From Cordia subcordata (lineage: Eukaryota > Streptophyta > Magnoliopsida > Boraginales > Cordiaceae): a stretch of 64,000 nucleotides of DNA. Each line of letters opens with the position of its first letter. The first letter of the stretch is position 1. Shown here piece by piece: positions 10,928 through 22,800 of this stretch. The stretch spans positions 8,674,501-8,738,500 of the forward strand of contig JAPTOF010000006.1 of NCBI GenBank assembly GCA_028554755.1, in the 5' to 3' direction. Below the pieces are notes generated by a model. It was not told the DNA's origin, searched no databases, and saw nothing but the letters and a program-made list of their open reading frames with translations. Both the position numbers and the translations under genes were made by a program.

Positions 10928-11929
10928 GTTGTGAACATAGTCTAGATGCCTTGTGCTCTTCTATCTGCTGCCATTAGTTCCAGATAACTGGAGATAGTTC
11001 CGATCAGTTTTCTCCTAAGCCAGTCACACTTCACTACCACCTGGTTCCGAGTTTGGTAGACTTTCAGAGAGATTTTGTTTAAATCAAATCATTATGCACC
11101 ATTAGAGTTTGAACTATTAGAGCACCAAGTCCTAAAAGTATTCCTTTCTAATATATAAACTTTCAGAATCCAGAGCATAAGTTTATTTAAAGGAGCAATT
11201 TCCTGGGTCACATTATCATGAGAGGATTTAGGCACTACTTTCATCAGTTCATTTTGGATCCACGGCAATATCTATTGTTTAACAATCTATAATCATTCAA
11301 AGCACTCTATCATGATGTCCCAAGAAATACTCCAAAAAGAAATTATGGGAATCTTGTTAGCCAACAGCCACTGGATGTCACAAAAACAAACTTCTAGAGC
11401 AGGCGCTATAACGGGATCTACTATTCTTCTAACCACTAAAAATTCCAATCTAATAGTGAAACATTGACAAATCCCCAGAAAAACAAATGCCTCTTCTTCA
11501 CTTATAGTTGTTAGCATTTAGATATGAAATAATCTTAAGGATTCTCCTATTACAAGTCAATACATATTCTCTGTAAGAAACTATTTCCCAGATTGTATGC
11601 AGCATGAAAGACCTTGCAAACAGAATATATAATTGTCTTTACATCAACTCATTCTGCAAAGTGTAAGCTGCTAAAGATTTCCATACCACCCTCCCTCTGC
11701 AAAAATGACCTAGACAAGACAGCAGGACTTGCATATGCCAAAGAGTCTAACTCTATCAAATACCGAGTGCATTTTCAACTCTACTCAGAAGTTGAATGAA
11801 TTGTGATCAGAGCTATCCAGCAGAGCATTGTGGTAAAGTATCAAACCCTATCCCTCTCTCTTATCTTTACCAAGATTTACACAAAAGAAGCTGTCTGAGA
11901 AAAAAAAAAAAAATGAAAGCGGATCATGC
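10928..11929. other. Non-coding stretch between element A and the last recognised CPL exon
   Basis: No recognisable exon on either strand. It is either the remainder of an intron of the CPL-type gene, the gene's 3' untranslated region, or flanking DNA. Short frames here (for example 11293-11517, - strand) resemble nothing I know. On the - strand a run of 14 T followed by CTCAG (about 11887-11904) looks like a splice acceptor or poly-pyrimidine tract. Confidence 0.4.
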
Positions 11930-14900
11930 CTGCCAAGTTCATAAGAGATCCCTCAACAGCCTGACTATGTGCTTCCCTTCTGGTTCTACCTAGTCCTTCT
12001 CCAATCTTTTCTCCTGCGAACAAGACCTACAGAAGAAAAAAGAGATTTTCAGCTGATACATACAGGTCCCAATAAAGAAAAGCTCCAGAAACCAAGTGTC
12101 GAAGGAACAACAACCACACCACTAATTGTCAACAACAGGAAAAGAAGAGAGTTGGGTAGATATCAATCATATCCATCAGTATTTCAGAGTTTTCTTCATA
12201 AGGGAAAGGTAACATGTACACTCCATCAGAAGTCATATGTAAATAAGAACTTTTGAACAACCTCTATAACGAACTGTAGTTCAGTGCTTGAAACCAAAGC
12301 TAGCTTGAACTCCACCTACACATTGTTTTCCACAGTACAATATGTGTGAGATTTCATACAGGGAAAACCAGAGTACCTGACTGTCGGTAGAAATGGGAAC
12401 CTCTTTTCATACCTTTGTTCCACACTTCAACGCAATATCCTGTAAGGCTCCAGCAGGTGTTGTCTCAACATATGGATCTACTCGTCCAGGTTCAAGGTCA
12501 TCATCTCTACTGCCACAGGGTGATCGAGCCAAGGAAACCTCATTGGCTACAAAGTAATTCACATCATAGACGGCATTATTTTCCTTTGGGAAAATGACCC
12601 CAATGCAGTCCGACGACGTAAAATCACTCCCACTATGGGTATTCATGCACTATAATACTCATAAAATAAAGCAGACACATATATACCTATATGATACTAT
12701 GCTAGTGACAAAGCCAAGAAGGGAGGTCCACAAATAAACACTGGAGGCCACTAATGCAGAACATAGAACAAGAACTACATAATAAATAAACAATCATACA
12801 CAAAAGTAAATGTACACGCAAACATATGCCAGGCAGAAAATATAGATGGAAAGGAAGGAAAACACTTCGGTCATTCAAGAACTTGCATCCAGCTGTTCAA
12901 TTTTATAAAGAGGAAAAAAGCCAACTGACACTGAAATCAGAACAAGAGAATCTTGATTTTTTTTACTAATGATTTATAACCATAATAGAACCTTCACTTT
13001 AGAGGATAGTTCTAGTTGCAAAGAGGTACTAAGAAATGAGCTTAATTTTTAAAACTTGCTCAATCAGATCCTGACTATGTTGCGAGAGGCTTTTCACTTT
13101 AAACACAATAAAGTATTTACTACTCTGAGTTTACAGCTAACTAGTCTCTATATCATTTTGTTATAGATGTAAACTGTAGACTCATGGGGACAGAAAACAT
13201 GTCTCATATACTAGTTAATCCAACATGAATACTACATAGACTTAACCCCTTACCTGGAAAAGATTGAAAAGTAGTCACAGACTGGTTTAATCTTAAACGA
13301 TCATCTCGAGGATGTGGCTGCATGAGCAGAACTAATAACATGTTACAAACTATAATCACATATATCTTTCCTGAGTGTGGCATATAAACTGAAAATCTAC
13401 ATGATAAAAATACCAACTACCTCCTTTGACATTTTTTGGCTTTCAATAAGTGTATCAGATGCCATATAATTCTCCACTTTAGGACCAAAAGGTGTATGAC
13501 GAGGATGATGCTTCTCAAAATGCTTCAACTCAGCATTTGAAGGAAATTCCTTGGGTGGTATCACTCGGCTGAGTTTTATGGTGCTCATCTTTTCTTCCCC
13601 TGGGAACAAACCACGGCTTGGTACCCTCGGCACAGGAACTTGTATTGGTGGTGACCGTGCAGGAAACTGAGGTTCACTTGGTGCATGGTCTCTTGTGTCT
13701 TGACCATGTTGTAGAATGAGAAGTCTTCTCCTTGTATCAAGATCTAATTCAGATTCTGGTACCTCACCTTCTTCAGTAGCAGGAGAACTCTGCAAGATTG
13801 TTGCGTCACGAGGACTAATTTGAGTTAAAGATGGTTCAGGTACAGAAGTCGCAGGAGTCAGCTGCTGATTGGGGAAAGGCACTACTGATTCTTGCAACGC
13901 TGACAGTGGAGATATGCTAGAAGACAAAGGAATTGAAAATGGGAGAGCTGTAGCAGTTCTCGGATCTAAATTGTTAATAGTCAATGAGACAGTGGAAGTG
14001 GCAGAAGCTGCTTCCTGGATTAGCAACATAATCAAAGTAAACCACTTTTACTTCTTAGTTACACAACAATACTGCAAACATTAATGTTGAAAAAAATGTA
14101 CACATACATTCACCTAGAACTTCTTGCAGATAAAAGGAATTTGCACATTCAGAAAGACATCAAGTAAGAGCCAAAGAATAAAATCTTTTTCAAAAGAATT
14201 GGCACCTTCAGTCTCCTTTCCACCTCTGCATCTGCCATGCCATCAAAACCAAGTGTCTCTTTATTTCCATTGGTAGCAGAAGGATCATCCTGGCCATCAA
14301 ACAAAACCAATAATTTTTGAAAGGTCATGCAATTTATATTATATTTTACTACGAGATTGACAATAACAATAGTTTCTGAGGAAAAGCAGATAACCATTGT
14401 CATTGCCCGAGTTCTGCTGTGGAAAAAGAAAGGAGGAGAAACTTGTCCCCACAAACCTCTGAAACCAAATAATTGCTCACATCCGGAGGAGAAGGGATTT
14501 CCTTGATGTCATCTTCATATGCGACTTCAGAAATTCGTGGCAACAGACCCTCGTCGAATTCTCTGAAACATCAGTGTTTTCTTGTCAAATTCTAATATAA
14601 ACCCTGCATTGAACTTTGGAAATTGAAATTAATGGACCAATTCCACTGATTATTAAACCTCTCTCAAAAAGTAACCAGAGCTTGAAAATATCTTACTTGA
14701 AAAAACCACCTCTGACATTGCAGGCAATGTTTCTTGCGAGACACAGAACAGGGACAGTGTTGTTAGCCTACAACATTACAATCTTGTCTTTTGAGAAACA
14801 GGATACTTCCTTGACGTTAAATTCTTAATGTATATCCAGCCAACTCAAATCTAAGAAGAATGGCAGCTTTTCGTCCAACAAATGATAAATACCTCAGCTT

Positions 14901-17804
14901 GAGGAGCATAATAAGGAGCAAAAGCAGGAACTACATGGACCCGAGGCTGATCTCTCTCATCCCACACTTTCAGACGGTCATCAACCACCAACGCCATTTT
15001 TGGATGACAGTTTCTATCTTGAAAAACATGGAACAATGATTTCCTAGAGCCTAATAGAAAGATAAAGTATCATAAAGCCAAAATATGCGCCACTTGATAA
15101 GATCACAGATACACTGTATCGAAAGCAAAAACAGACACTAATAGTCAAAAACCTCACCAGGCTTGACACAGAAAATATGATTGAACAGCTCTTTAGGGTT
15201 TATCAAGTTTGAATCTGGATCAAGAAGCCTCCACATTTCTAAAGCATAATCTCTTTCAGCCATTGTGCAAACATAAACCTCAAACCGCTTTCGCCCTCTG
15301 GCAGTCAAGTAGCTTTTGAGATCCTCCCATGCAGGTCTCAGTCTTACAAGAACACTAGTATCACGAATCTGCAACACAATTTTATGATATAATTTATTGA
15401 CTTAACTCTCAAACTATGATAAACTTACAGACGATCTAAAAAAAGATCTAGAAGATAACCGCCCCGCTACTACTCCTAAAGACCACTGTAGACGCCAAAA
15501 CAAAGCAAAAAGGGTGGGGGGTGTTGAAGAAAGAAAACAAACTATAGATAGGAAGTGATGATCCTTAAACTTCTCCTAATATGTTACAACGGAGGAAGCC
15601 AATTTTATAACGGTTCTTTTATGATGATGGTCATTGTCGCGTATAGGAACTTAGAAACATAACCATATTGATCTTACAATGAGTTGAAATCAATATATAA
15701 ATCGTACCTGTGGATTTATGCGAGTAAGAGTAATGTTTTTATCCTGTAACCGAATAAGAGGACGAATGATAGGTGGATGATTCTTGGATATAGATGGAAC
15801 TACCTCAGACTGAGATTTGATCACCTTGCCGTCATCAACAACCTGATCATTATCCACATATTGCTTCAATATCAACTGGTCATCCTGATAACGTTTAATT
15901 TCTGCCAGCATACCAGTAACACGCTGCAGATCTGTCTCTAAATTTATTTTCTGCTGCAAGACCTCTATCCTATCCTCAAATGAGCGCATTGTGTTGGCAA
16001 CTATAAGTGTTTCATCTAGATCAAATAATATGCCAAGACATCTAAGGTTTAACATGGCAAGGCAAAAATGATAAAGTCCTGTTGCAACAGTGAAACCCCA
16101 AAAGCAAGGGAAATTTCCCTCATACTTCCACGAATGCATGGCAACCAAATGAAGCTCCTGATCTCCGAGTGACATTATTGCAGTCTGCGTGTAGAAATCA
16201 TTTTAAATATTGTGTGTTAGTAAGACTATCAGAAATGATCAACAATGGTAAATAATGCACTTAAACTAAAGAAATCAAGGTAACAATTATCCAGAAATAC
16301 GACTGAGAATCTAAAAGTTAACATTCTGCAAATTTCAGCACAGCTATGTACATCCAGGAGCAAATATCAGATCCAGAACATCTGGAAAGCAAAACTTCCT
16401 TCATAGAAAAGCCACACAAGAGGAATAATACAGTAATCAGGGCCAGTGACAATGGTAATAAGAAAAAAAAATGAACAAAGAGCTTAATCAGTGCAGTTAA
16501 GAACTTAAATCATTGAGAGCTATCAAATCAAATCATTATATAAAGAGCTAAACTTTCAGCTCGAAATTAGCTAAATTTTCAGCCCAAAATTCTCTGAGTT
16601 CCCCAAACAAACTTCCTTCTGTCCAACAAAATGCAGGCAGACCCAGCCTCAATGAGAAGTCATCCAAAAGGTACTTTCTTGGGGCAAAGCAAATTATTAT
16701 ATGTAAATCTTTCACCAGCGATTCTTAAATAATTTTAATTTCAGAATTTTGCACCAAATGATCATAAACTCAACATTTTCCGGAAATGCAGAGCTCCACC
16801 CAAAATAAAAGCATAAGAAGAGGTTCTTTCTGGAAAGATTCCAGATCGCGCCACCCATGTCCTTCCAATTGGCAGCACAATATAAATATTAACATTAGTC
16901 TGTAACAATTTAGAGAATTATCATATCTCAATTCAGTTATTCTGCACTCTAATTGTTCAATGGTAGAGCAAAAGTAATCCTTTGGAGTCGCGGTCCATTT
17001 AGTCCAAAGTCCACATTTTCCTTTTTTACAGTAATACCATCTTGAAATCAGGGTCTTCTCACTCTCAAAAGTAATGATCTTTACATGTTGAAATATCAAT
17101 TTAATATGTCTTTTCTGGGTTCTCGAATGAGGGCTTCCATGTACTGTAATTGAATTGGGGTCAAACAAGAATTCGTTATGTCCAACGTCCAATTTTTTTT
17201 CCCCCTTCATGATCCCTTTTCACAGTAATACCCTCTTCAAATCAGAAGCTTCTCAGTCCTAAATTAGCAATCTTTACATGTTTGAAATCAAAATTCACTT
17301 CTTCTCTTTCTTTCTGAGATTCTCCAATTAGGGTTTTGCATCGTACTGTATTGGATTAAAAGCAAAATCGTTCCACTCCATAATTCTATTAATTCTTCAT
17401 TGCTTGGGTATTTTTCTTTTTCTTTTTCAGCTTACTTTTTTGGTGGTGTGTTGTAGTAGTAGAGTCTTGGGAGAGGCACATGGCAATACCTTGTTCTGGG
17501 TGAGACAAGTGGAATGCAAAAGAGAAAGCGGCGATTCCGGAGATTGTGAGAACTTGGCCTCCATTTTCAACAAACAACAACAAGAATTTCCATCCCCATT
17601 CCCATTACTGGTGATTGTGTGCAGCACAGCCAGCGGCGGACACCTTTCACTTGCTCGTGAATATTGATTTATCCTTATTTCCTTCCATACAACGCCGTTC
17701 CCCTCGCCGCCGGCGCCGTTGTTGATGTTCTGATTCTCACTCGTCAATTCCACTTCACCTAGCTCCCTCTCCCCTTCATAAACCGCCACCAGTTTCTTAT
17801 ACAT
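11930..17804 (-). CDS. CPL1: RNA polymerase II CTD phosphatase-like protein (CPL1/CPL2 type), 3' end not found
   Basis: Plant CPL phosphatases dephosphorylate the C-terminal domain of RNA polymerase II and influence stress-responsive transcription and microRNA processing in the nucleus. Coding exons deduced on the - strand: 17804-17490, 16184-15708, 15368-15158, 15050-14893, 14767-14697, 14562-14457, 14289-14206, 14014-13421, 13317-13254, 12546-12413, 12315-12262, 12026-11930. All junctions are GT-AG and keep frame (788 codons) up to the last one. The start [20 protein letters not shown] fits the family. The FCP1-type catalytic motif FDLDETL has its aspartates at about residues 160 and 162. 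[33 protein letters not shown] and [11 protein letters not shown] are hallmark blocks. The last two exons form a dsRNA-binding domain ([15 protein letters not shown]). A second such domain, present in Arabidopsis CPL1 but not CPL2, is not seen before element A. The last exon ends at a possible GC donor, so the gene may be truncated or continue left of the window. Confidence 0.9.
17026..17385. repeat. Diverged tandem duplication (~190-bp period) in CPL intron 1
   Basis: Two neighbouring stretches, about 17026-17200 and 17217-17385, share the same series of words in the same order: acagtaatacc, cttgaaatcag or cttcaaatcag, ctttacatgtt, tctgagattctc or ctgggttctcg, and gtactgta. They are clearly related but differ by many substitutions and small gaps, so the duplication is old. 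They lie upstream of exon 2 on the - strand, close behind exon 1. Confidence 0.6.
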
Positions 17805-18135
17805 TTTTGTTTCTTTTCCTCTAGAAAATAGGAAATATATATCTCAAGCTTTCTATTGGGAAGGAAAAAAATCACAGAAATTCTCCTTTTTGCTCAATTT
17901 CTCTTCAAAATAGGTCCGGGTCCTCCGATTAGGCGGTCTATTACAGAAACAGATCAGATCGGATCGAATCAGTATCAAAAGTTATGTGTTCTTGTTTGGT
18001 GAAAATTTCATCAATGGTCGGATCTTTTTCGAGATTTATCACAGCTCGGTGCTGAACAATCCAACAAAGCAACAAGACGCGCAAAAATTTAGGGTTTTTT
18101 TAGATCAAGAATTTGAATAATAATAATATAATAAC

Positions 18136-18170
<35 letters not shown>

Positions 18171-18360
18171 TAATAATAAAAGATCTAGGCAATGATCTTT
18201 GAGTGTTATCTTAGTTGTTCTTCGTGTCCGAATATACTGTTAGGGTTTGGTAACTGCTGAGGGAAGATGATGTGAAGAAAGACTCAGAAACCCTAGATCT
18301 AGACAAAATATAGTGACAAGTCATACGCCGTACATACGCGCTCTCTTATGGTTAGGTTTA
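17805..18360 (-). promoter_or_regulatory. Probable 5' leader and proximal promoter of the CPL gene, with an AAT microsatellite
   Basis: Directly upstream of the deduced start codon. On the - strand it is rich in pyrimidine runs and GAAA words, as plant leaders often are. A long imperfect AAT/ATA microsatellite occupies 18113-18180. No single TATA box stands out, so the transcription start cannot be fixed. Confidence 0.35.
18113..18180. repeat. Imperfect (AAT)n microsatellite
   Basis: About 68 bp of AAT/ATA/TAATAA units, interrupted by two CAATAA variants. It lies within 400 bp upstream of the CPL start codon and is likely to vary in length between individuals. Confidence 0.9.
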
Positions 18361-18754
18361 ATTGGAGGAAATAAATTAGTTGTCCTTTTTATAGATACTT
18401 GTTTATTCAGAGGTGCTGGAAATTTCCCAATATTCGGGTAAGAATATACAGTGGGTGGTATATTATATTTTTTATTTTATGTTCCGTAGAAGTTATGTAT
18501 TTGTATGTTTAAAATTGAACTAATTTTATAAGTAAAAGAATCTATTATGTGCTGGATAATCTTTTATCAAATATGAGAGAATCTAAGATATGAGTTTTTT
18601 TTAAAAATTTTATTTACTCCACAAATTTTTGTCTTTTTTTTATTTACTCCACACATTCTTACAATCGAGAAAGGTTAAATTTTCATCTCTTCGCATGTAC
18701 GGGAGTTTTTTATCATGTATATATCCTTATCATATATATAACCAAATCAAACTA

Positions 18755-18786
<32 letters not shown>

Positions 18787-19891
18787 GGTTTAGTTTGATT
18801 TTCAATTAAAAATAAATAAAAAACTCAAATTTTATAATAAAATTATTAAAAAAAACTTGCTTTACTATCCATATTAAAAATTCAATATCATAGAATTTTA
18901 CCATTAAAATAAAACACGAGCATATCTATATCTTGGTGGTTAAAATTTGGATATATAACCTTGAGTTTAAGTATTTGACTCTTAAAATACATAAAATTTG
19001 AATGAATATATACGTAAAATAAGAAAATAAAAATAGTTCAATTTGGTTTGGTTTAAAAATCTATGTCAAACTAAACCAAACCAAAACAATTAGTTTTCAT
19101 TTAAAACTAACCAATTAACTTTTTTATCAAATCAACCCTAACTTTTCAATTGATTTGGATTAATTTGATCAATTTAACCAACCTGCATTCACCCCTACTT
19201 GAGGATCATTTTTTCGTTATGCAAACCAAACACGAAAATATCACATTTCAAAATTCACTTTACCAAAAAAAATTTTATGCTTTCGTGAACCAAACACTCC
19301 CTTAAAACTATTTTGAAACATTAGAATTTTTAACATTAGGAAAAGGTTAATTAAAATGTTTAAAAATTATTTAATAACAATTTGAAACATTATTTTATCA
19401 AACAAAAATAACTTAAAAAATTTAAATTTTAACCCAATCAAAACACCAAAAGGTAGTTGAAAAGTTACCTTTTAGTATTATCAAACAAGGCCTAAACTAA
19501 AGATACAAGAAATATGCAACTGGGAGGAGGCAGAGGGTTGAATAGTGGCTTGGTTTAGTGCACCAAACAAAAGACCATTTCCCTGGAAATACATTCTGCA
19601 CTAATAAACGCACAAGAGAGGTGGTCAGATTTTCGCAACTGTTGTTCGTGTACAAGATTCTACACGGTATGGGAGGTGGGGGGGGGGGTGGTAGAGAAAC
19701 TAAGAAAACAATAATCACCTATATGAACGTAGAAAAAGAATTGTACAAACAAAAAGATCAAATTCGACTACAACACCCAGTTGTGATCGGCTAGGGAACA
19801 AACCAAGCGCGATTCCTTGGTATACTAGTATCGTTTTGGTTGTGCTGCAAACGAAGTTTCAACTGTACAAGTGCTCTGCATTCTCCAGCTC
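18361..19891. other. AT-rich intergenic region between the CPL and WAPL genes
   Basis: No gene seen. It contains an (AT)n run at about 18755-18782, AT-rich DNA with words typical of decayed MITEs (for example the ttcgttatgcaaaccaaacacgaaa stretch near 19215), and a 12-G-rich run near 19677-19690. The last ~100 bp are the probable 3' untranslated region of WAPL. Confidence 0.6.
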
Positions 19892-22800
19892 TCAATGAAT
19901 CCGACATGATTCGATTACTTCCAGCACTGTTGTATGAGTCTCGGGTGAAATCATGTTAAGCGTCAGATGAAATTCCTGGCAGATTAACAGAAATTACAAA
20001 GACATTAATCATAATCAATCGCATCTAATAAACTGCAACCGAGCACAAGTTACAAAAACACATATCAACCAATAACATGCATACCACAAATCTCTCCAAC
20101 ACCGGGACAAGTATAGCCAAGTTGCGGTTGGGAAGACATCCGGCAATGGCGTTGCGTATGCTCTTACTGTTGGTCAAAGAAACAGAATTACTGTCAGAGA
20201 GAATAAAGGCAAAAAGTAATAAAGGAAAACTCAAGTTCAACAGAAGTACGAACCTCTCGGTTGAAAGGAATGCTAGAAGCAGAGCCGCATAAGCTTCAAT
20301 AATCATTTTCTCAGCTTCTTTCTCTCCCTGAGATATAGCATCCTCATCATCCTGCAGCAGTGAACAAACTTACAAATTCACAACACATATACAAATGGAC
20401 TGAACATACATATTAACTTGTAAAAAATGAGGCTATTATGTCACTTTATCGGACACATTAATTCCATCATCTGAGCATTTCTAAAATGATTCCGATAAGC
20501 ACATATGTACTCTCATCAGCAAGTACAGCAGCATGATGTTTACAACTCTAAGAGAGGCTCTGCTAATATATTACAACTTTTCTCATGTAAAATAGCACTC
20601 GTAGCAGTCAGGCATGAAATTTTTTCATATTCAGATTAACATAAGAAGATTGATTCATCTTGCTGACTAAGAAAATTGTACTGCAATACATTTTCTAGCG
20701 TAGAAAGACTTGATTAGATCCTCATGCCATTTTCAGTACTGATGCATAGTAGTTTCTTTCTTAAACATGGGAAAGCTCTACTAATATGCATGTTATATCT
20801 AAAGATTGACGTGCAGGATAAATAGTTGTTTGACCCTAGTACTATAACTCTTTCTAAGCCAAGACTGTTACAATATTTTCAGTTTAAGAACTATATTGAA
20901 CTGCGATATCAATGGTTGTTTACCCTATTACAAGAACCTGTATTCTCCTGCTGTTTTAAGTTTTCAAAAAGAATAATATATATCTATCAAAGAAGAAAAA
21001 ACAACTAAACAAGTCAAATATTGCATTTTAGTGGCCAATACCAAGGTGTTGTGCTTAAATTTCTCGAGAAGCTGAAGCACACAGTTCCCAGCAGATCAAA
21101 ATGTAATAGTGAAGCCATAACATGGATAAGAACAGTTTACATACCCACGAAAGACATTTTCCTTCTCCAGCAACCTCACCCGCCCCTTGGTTAGCCAAAA
21201 AGATTGAACATAATAGTGGAATAACATCCCTGTGACTCCCTTCATCTGAACATTCTGAGCTGGGCAAAGATACTCTAGCTGCCGCAAGCCAAGACCTGCA
21301 GAAACAAAAGAATAGACAATAAGTGTGAAACTGATACTAAGGCTCTAAGGAGATGAATTTATCCATAAATACAAGGATGGTTAAGAGAACAGTCTTTTGT
21401 GTATCGCTTAAGGAATTTGATGCAAATATTTTGGTGGCTATACTTGTATTTTGTGATTTTGGTGGAATGAAAAGGACGTACTTGCCAATCACAAAAAACA
21501 AAAAGGGAAAAAAAAACCTCAAGATAGATTCTCCTACAAAATTTACTTCCAAAAGCACAGAATCCTCTCTCCATAACCACCCTCTGCCAACCCCGCACAC
21601 CAATATGAAAAGAAAGGCCACGTTTGTGCTGCACACAAAATGCATAGAGAGACCATATTGTTGTCTGATTGACAGCAGGTAGAAAAAATAAACCCTGAGT
21701 AACCATAGTCCAAGCACCTCCTGACACAACAAATTAGCCACAGGAGGCTTCCAATTATTTGTTGAAATGAATCCACCCAATCAATGGTTAGAAACTAATA
21801 CACTCAAGTGAAAAAAGTAAATAAACCAATGAAGATACAGATATATTCACCTGTTGCGGCCGTCTTTCTCCACTAAATTAACAAGCAGGCCCAAAATAGC
21901 AACAAGAAAATCTAGCTCCTGATCGCTGAGATGCCCTTCATTCAGATTGTTGGCCTCAATGCTCGACTTTGAAGATGTCATATTATCGCTTGAAACACTA
22001 ATTGGTGGCAAGCATGAGTTGAATGAAGGAAAATGATCAGCAATCAAGGAAGATAATGTCTCTAATCCTCCACCTTCGGCAATTTGCTGACAGCCCAAAG
22101 GGTTGTCATTTGTCAAGTTCATGAGGACCTGCCAATTAACAATAGAATTCTCTTATTATCTCGTATTAATTATCAATGCCCACAGTAGAATCAGAACCAA
22201 GTAGAAAATTGTATAGGGCCCTCAGCTGACACTGACAAACAACCTCAGACACCCACAATCCAGGAAATCACACACAAGTCCGAGATAAAAGACACGAGCA
22301 TTTAACATTGAAATCAGATAGCATAACAGAAATAGACTCTTAAAATGTCTTGTCGATGATAATGCCATAATGAGCAAGTAAATATTCTCCTCCTTGCTAT
22401 ATTACTCAGGACCAAAGAGAAAGACCTGCTTTGACTTCTCTAATTTAAAGTACACAAATATAAGCGAACTATCACCTTAACTGCTGTTAGAAGGCAATCT
22501 GCTAGAAGAGTGGACACTTTCTCATCAACAATGGGTGAAGAAGAGACCTCCAGGTGATTTGACTCTTCTTGACTCAACACTTGTGGAGATTGAGAACCAT
22601 CTTCGGAGTCACCAATTGTTGGCCTATGAGTTTGAGGCATTACTTTCCTTCCTGATAATAAGTCCCATTTTGAGGGCTCAAAATCATCCTCATCAAAAGC
22701 AAAAGGATCCTGACTCTCCTCCATAAAGTCAAACTTGAAGCCACCTGTAACCTTATGTTTATCGCCAGAACCAAACTTCAGTCTAGAACCATTTTCAGTA

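Noticed and set aside
11796..12256. + strand frames of 65 and 95 aa
   Set aside because: They are antisense to the dsRNA-binding-domain exons and intron of the CPL gene and lack any domain.
16770..17210. 146-aa open frame on the - strand
   Set aside because: It lies wholly in CPL intron 1, overlaps the duplicated block and has no recognisable domain.
21337..21780. 147-aa and 122-aa - strand frames and a 109-aa + strand frame
   Set aside because: They fall in the WAPL intron between exons 9 and 10 and have no family similarity that I recognise.
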